Source of the DNA: Elymus sibiricus
Taxonomy: Eukaryota; Streptophyta; Magnoliopsida; Poales; Poaceae
Direction of reading: 5' to 3'
Length of the DNA stretch: 64,000 nucleotides
NCBI GenBank assembly: GCA_039707655.1
Contig: CM077674.1
Span: 238,677,904-238,741,903 of the forward strand
Shown here piece by piece: positions 59,134-64,000 of this stretch. The translations under genes were made by a program, and so were the position numbers. The notes below the pieces were generated by a model that made no database searches, had not been told where the DNA came from, and was given only the letters and a program-made list of their open reading frames with translations. Position 1 is the stretch's first letter, and each line of letters opens with the position of its first letter.

Positions 59134-60223
59134 GACAACCTGTGAACAAGAAGTAGGAGCGAGGGAAAACGGGGACTTGGGTCACAAGCATGCACAGCAA
59201 AGAACACAGCGAAGGAAATAACCAGGAGAAGAAAGATATATGACTGGTGCATTACAGAGTCATAGATAGATTTAATACGACTTAGTCATGAGCAAATAAA
59301 TCTAATCATCGGTTGACGCAGCAGTCATAGCAGATCAAAATGACTTGATGAGGTAAATCTACAAACCGTACAAGTCTAATCTTAGGGAATGGGAAGATCT
59401 ACCGCAGCAGTAAAATACAAAGAGAAAATGCACCGGGAAGAACTGCTTTAGAACAAGAATGGGAGTAAGGCAGTCACGGATCTATCAACCCTAACTTGGC
59501 ATGATAGATCAACTACTTCAATGCAGCGAGAGAGATTACGACAGAGAAGTCAACACTCACAGCGAGGTTCCACCGAAGTTGCACGGCGGAGGAGCTCGCC
59601 GGTCATGCTTCAAGCGCAGGCTTGGTCAGGGTGGCAGAGACGATGAGGAGAAATCAGGCGCGCGTGTGTGGAGGAAGAAGAAGAAGTGACGGCCTGATGC
59701 CTTTATATATAGGCGGAGAGGGGAAACTGCCTCCCGAAATCCACAGTTGAAAAACGCCTGACGCTCCAGATTCAACGGATGGATAACCACCGAAGAGATC
59801 ATGGGGCATGTGGTAGCCGTTTCCTGTGAGAAAATCAGGAAGTGGAGCGGTTTGACAAAGGATTTGACAGAGAAGGGGATATGAGGGATAGAATGTGAAA
59901 TCTAAAACTTTCATAGCCAAGGATGCCAGAAAGAATTATTCTTCGTATCAAATTGCATGCTTGAGACAGAGTGAATAGACTGGATGAGAGAGAATGGAGG
60001 GAAAACAGGGTCCAAAACAATTCACTCAGGACAGAAAACACAAACACCCAAAGCTATGAGTGAATTATTCGAGGACAGACACAAACACCAGAATGAATAA
60101 AAAAATAGAAATAGAAACAAGAAACACAAACACAAAGCAAGATAACCAACAAACATGACAGCTTAGGAAAGCGAGAGATAAACAAGGAAAACAGATCCTA
60201 AGCAAATGTCCTGCAGAAGGTGG
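59134..60223 (-). other. Gap between gag and the second ORF: promoter-like region with a putative 5'-UTR intron
   Basis: Pol would normally lie here and is absent. On the minus strand a TATA box (59702-59709) is followed by a CT-rich leader (CACTTCTTCTTCTTCCTCC), a donor GTGAGT at 59560 and an acceptor TTGTTCACAG ending at 59140. The ORF starts ATG at 59133. An upstream ATG near 59606 opens a short frame. The 59900-60200 part is A-rich and featureless. Confidence 0.5.
59702..59709 (-). promoter_or_regulatory. Internal TATA box for the second ORF
   Basis: Minus-strand TATATAAA in CGCCTATATATAAAGGC. A pyrimidine-rich leader starts about 20 bases downstream, as in plant genes. It lies far from both LTRs, so it would be an internal promoter. 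Confidence 0.45.
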
Positions 60224-62758
60224 TTAGTTCTTCCTCGCCACCCACACTCTAGTGGGTGGAGGAACTCTTCCTTGTGTTCTCATTTTCCTTCGGTTGCTTG
60301 AGCCATTCTGATGAGCATGAATTCTGGGGTGTGCTTGACCACTCCGATCATAATCAAAAGAGTAGGCACTGAAGTTGTTTCCTAAAACATGAGCATAATG
60401 ATTTGATGAGATACGCATGTAACTCGTCTGTTGTAAATTATACATCTCATGGTTTGAAGGATTTGAACTTTCTTTCGATGGATATTTGTGAGTATTTGCC
60501 TGACGCTTTTCCTGCATGGTTAGATTCGCAGTAATAGGCAGATTTTCAATCTGGTTTTTCTTCACCTAGATTTGTTTCTTGGGTGAGCCTGACCTACAGT
60601 TAGTTCTAATAAATCAAGCAAATACTTCACCATTTTGTTGTTTGAACAACTTGTAGTTTGATTCCACAGATTCATCTGAGTTGACAGGAATGAGCGAATC
60701 ATATCCTGAAAGAGATGATGGATCAATCTGTTCGTTCTGTGCGCGAATCCAGTTTGTGCGAGGGTATTGATTTGGCGTCCAGTAAGTTCCATCGACGTTG
60801 AGTTTTCTCTCGAAACCCAACCCTTTCTTTCTTGAATTCTTGTTTAGAATAGACTTCTTCATCATGTCACAAAGGGTTTGATGACCTTTGAGGCTTTTGA
60901 GCATTCCATCTTCCACTAAGCTTCTTAGCCTGCAATTTTCATCGGAGAGAGCAGAAATTTCCTCGACAGGGGGATTAGTGATATTTTTCAAATCAGCAGC
61001 ATTGCCTCTACTGAGTTGATATGAAGTCTCAGTATTTTGATCGGCATTGCATCTCTCGATACATTTCATGCAAGGAGGATCAAAATCCTTTGGCAGAACA
61101 ATGGATTGCTCGACGAGGAGAGAATTCTTTTTAGCAGTCAGCACGATATAAGACTCTTTCAGTGATTCGAGTTCATGATTCATGTTTAGGAGTTCATCTG
61201 ATAAACTCTCATAATCGACTGCCAGAGAATTATATCGATTTGATAGCTCATCATGAGTTGAAGAAAGAGCTTCATGCTCTTCAGTCAACTCTTGCTTCTT
61301 TTCCATCTCCTCGACCAGTAATCCTTCAGACTTCCTGAGATTTCTTTCAAGTTTATCAAGCTCATCTTGTTGAGATTTAGCAATTTTCATGAGATTTAGA
61401 TAAGCAATACTTTCAGAGGAGTCAGATGAGATCTTACGATGCTTTGTTTGAACCTGGTCCTTTGTCGACTTTGCCATGAGACAGAATGCTATTTGTTCAT
61501 CGTCACTTGATTCTTCTTCGGAGTCAGACTTGAGCGGCAGATTTGTCGAACCCATAGCTAAGAAACCATGTTCTCTTCACATGTTTTAGTAGAATTCTTC
61601 TTCTTCATCTGAGTCTGAGTCAGTGCTTTCATCATCAGATTTCATGGTGACTATAGCGCGTGCTCTGGCAATCTCTGATATTTTCTTCATGTTGAAATTT
61701 ATGGCAGCTTTTTCAAGAAGGTCAGTGACTGGTCTCGAAGAGGAAGACGCTTCGCAGTCGTTTTTCCTCAGGAGCTTAGTATGATGATCCACACGAAAGA
61801 AACCAGTGCAGTGATTTTCCTTCCACCTTCTGCTAGGCCTGAAATCCATGTCCCAATCTGGATAGTTTGCAATCAGATGACCATAGAGTTTGCATTAGTA
61901 GCACTTCATATCCATTGGTGGAAGCCTCCTTGAAGAAGATGCTTTTGCTTCGAGGGCATTTGTAAGTTGTAGGTTTCGACTCCTGAGTTGATTCAATTTT
62001 TTGGTGAATATTTCCATTTGCCTTGCCATGGAATACTGATTTTCAACATCTTCTTCTTCATATTCTTCAGACTCATGACTGCTTCCATAGTCAGAGAGAA
62101 TTTCACCTTCTTCTGAAGAATATCTTGGCAAGGGGTTTGCAAAACCGAACTTTTCTTCATGAATAGAGAGAAGAGTCATGATTTTAGCATAATGAAGTTC
62201 TTCGAAATCAGGTCATTCCTTGATTTCAGAAATGACAGTGGCATAAGATTCGTTGAGAGAATCCAGCAGTTTGTCCACCACATCTCGATCAGAAATTTTG
62301 TCAAATCCATGTTGCCGAAGACGATCAACAATGCTTGACAAGCGGTCAGGGAGCTCCATAGCACTTTCTCCTTGGAGGCTTCTGAAACGAACAAACATGG
62401 CATGGAGCATTTCGATGTGATTGTCAAATCTTATAACAATTCCTTCGTGAATGTTCTTGAGTTCATTCCAGATCTCCTTTGTGGTTCTCATATCACAGAC
62501 TCGAATGGAAATATTTCTGCATAGGCTGTCACAGATGATATCCATTGGTTGAGCATTTAGTTGAATGTTGATTTCATCTTGTTGAGTGGGAGATTCTGGG
62601 TGTGCAATGGTGAAGCCATTTTCAACAATCTCCCACAGATCAATGCTGATAGATCGCAACTTGATCTTCATTCTTTGTTGCCAGTAGGGATAGTCATTTC
62701 CATCAAAGATAGGAAACCTCTCAGAACGCGATGAACTTCCTGCATACGACATACTCAA
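60224..62758 (-). pseudogene. Copia-type gag with in-frame stops
   Basis: One continuous frame of about 845 codons starting MSMSYAGSSSRSERFPIFDG. The Gag core is readable (YPYWQQRMKIKLRSISIDLW; KEIWNELKNIHEG; LDSLNESYATVISEIKE). A zinc-knuckle-like MKCY followed by CKLYGHLIANYP lies near 61890, and a long coiled coil at about 61400-61000 (ELDKLERNLRKSEGLLVEE). Stops occur at 62213 (TGA where CGA fits), 61895, 61586 and its neighbour, and 60614. It packages the element RNA in related elements. With these stops it cannot yield full-length Gag without readthrough. Confidence 0.75.
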
Positions 62759-62802
62759 AACTCCAAGGTTGTTAGACCTTTAATAAACAGAGACAGGGAG
62801 AA

Positions 62803-62818
62803 CCAGCTTTGATACCAA
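62803..62818 (-). other. tRNA-Met-type primer-binding site
   Basis: Minus-strand TTGGTATCAAAGCTGG one base after the LTR end. One mismatch in the TGGTATCAGAGC core. Confidence 0.85.
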
Positions 62819-62819
62819 T

Positions 62820-63914
62820 TGTAGGGACCGAGAGTATATCGACCAGAGGGGGTGAATGGGAGATTTAAAAATTCTTTCAAATCTTTAAACCACAGACACT
62901 CACAACAGCAGAAACCCTCTAAAGTAAATCAGAGCGGAACAAATCTTTCATGAAAGGATGCAATAATAGTTCGGGCATAGTAGACGATGGGTTTCACTAT
63001 AATGATGGTGAAGCAATAACCTAGAAGATACCACAACATGTACTCGAACTAAGCGGAATAAGTACGAAAGAAAAGATAGGAAGGAAAACTGATACAGATA
63101 ACAAGTATTACCGAAAGAAACTAACAGTCCAACAAACAGATACAAAAGTTAACCAAGGCAACAGATAAATGATCTATGATATATATCGAAACCGAGCAAT
63201 TATAGAGTGAGACAAATAACCAGGGATGCTCAATGGCGACAGGAGAATTTGGTAGACCAGTTGGCCCTTCTGCTAAAAGGACTACGTCTGGTTGGAGGGA
63301 CTTGTGATTGAACAAAGGAGCAAACCTCTCTCCGTCCTATTCTCCTTCAACTGGGAGCTGATCAGACTCCAGTTGATCACTCGTGGTAGATACTTGTTGG
63401 CTATCTCCAAAACCTTCGACAAACTTCTTCGCAAACCACAACGACTCTTGGTTGCTGAAGATATGGTTCGGTGAAGACAATGACTCTTCAACACTCAAAC
63501 CCAACGCCTATCCATCTAGTGAGTGTGCATCTCACAAGAGTAACAAGAACAAGAACTCTAACTTAGATCTGATGTGATGCACTACCATTATCTAGTTTTG
63601 GTTCTTGGTTTTCTCTCGATGAATCTTAAACTCAAATCACTATGAGAGGGGATGCTCAATCAATCTTCTCAGAAATCTCAAGCGGAGCAGCCAACGGTCA
63701 ATGTTGGTGTGGGGTGGCTATAAATAGCCGCAGCTTTCCTGAAGGGAAATGACCAAATTAGACATGCATCCTGACCAATGACAGAATGACACGATTCCAA
63801 CGGTCAGAAATCGAGCTCAACGGTAACATTACTTGCGGAGCACGCAATGCTAACTCCTCGGTTCAAGGCAAATCTCTTGCAGCGAAAAGAACACAGTCTC
63901 TTGCTGGCAAGTAT
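62820..63914 (-). repeat. 5' LTR of the copia-like element, inner part
   Basis: Matches 53330-54868 after removal of the solo LTR. It is broken at 63914 by another LTR; the outer part lies beyond the window. Confidence 0.9.
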
Positions 63915-64000
63915 TGATATGTCTCGAACGTATCTATAGTTTTTGATTGTTCCATGCTGATATATGATCAATCTTGGATGTTTTAGAATGATTTCCTATC
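63915..64000 (+). repeat. Start of another Sabrina/WHAM-like LTR
   Basis: Opens TGATATGTCTCGAACG and follows the 18361 LTR closely. The copia LTR reads AGTAT before the break, the expected left duplication. Confidence 0.88.

Larger units (their letters stand above)
53330..64000 (-). mobile_element. Copia-like LTR element without pol, with a second large ORF (SIRE/Maximus-like layout)
   Basis: Minus-strand order: 5' LTR (from beyond 64000 to 62820), tRNA-Met-type priming site, gag (62758-60224), gap with a promoter-like region, large ORF (59133-55672), polypurine tract, 3' LTR (55336-53330). No protease, integrase, RT or RNase H is seen. The downstream ORF is where SIRE/Maximus elements carry an envelope-like ORF, but homology to one is not shown. 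The element is inserted in the MULE transposase. Confidence 0.75.

Overview
The window is Triticeae-type plant DNA (wheat, Aegilops or barley group). This rests on long LTRs opening TGATACGTCTCCAAC, a Sukkula-type large retrotransposon derivative (LARD), Stowaway MITEs with CTCCCTCC ends and a MuDR-type transposase remnant. No species can be fixed from the sequence. Only one cellular gene is convincing: a three-exon RNase III-like (RTL) gene at 38992-41408 (+). Nearly everything else is nested transposable elements.

Layout: 1-6408 is a non-autonomous gypsy-type LTR element whose only gene is an acidic 311-aa ORF. It sits in the 3' part of an older relative (6409-8726). 9145-15518 is a minus-strand Tat-like gypsy remnant with RT, RNase H and integrase, plus a spliced gene on the opposite strand. 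15519-16839 looks like a LINE 3' region interrupted by a 271-bp SMART/TRIM-like element. 16840-38459 is a small Harbinger-like DNA transposon (TTA duplication) blown up by a Sukkula-type LARD (17143-37369, GCTCC duplication), whose first LTR holds a complete non-autonomous element (18361-25301, CTCGC) and a solo LTR (25773-27350, GTCAC). The RTL gene follows about 0.5 kb later and has a Stowaway in intron 1. 41409-43198 is a MITE cluster. 43653-49976 holds minus-strand copia debris. 49977-53329 is a MULE carrying a broken transposase. From 53330 to the window end lies a minus-strand copia-like element without pol, carrying a gag and a second, about 1150-codon ORF. That ORF seems to have its own TATA box and 5'-UTR intron.

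How it works together: several elements lack polymerase genes but keep priming sites, polypurine tracts, LTR promoters and in three cases an extra gene-like ORF. They would need enzymes from autonomous relatives. The most interesting signals are covarying hairpin repeats in the non-autonomous gypsy-type elements, the conserved acidic ORF with a hydrophobic C-terminal segment in the same elements, and two extra genes with intron-like structure inside retroelements. Many of the stop codons that break the ORFs look like C-to-T changes, as expected after cytosine methylation. Family names are recalled from memory, not from a search.
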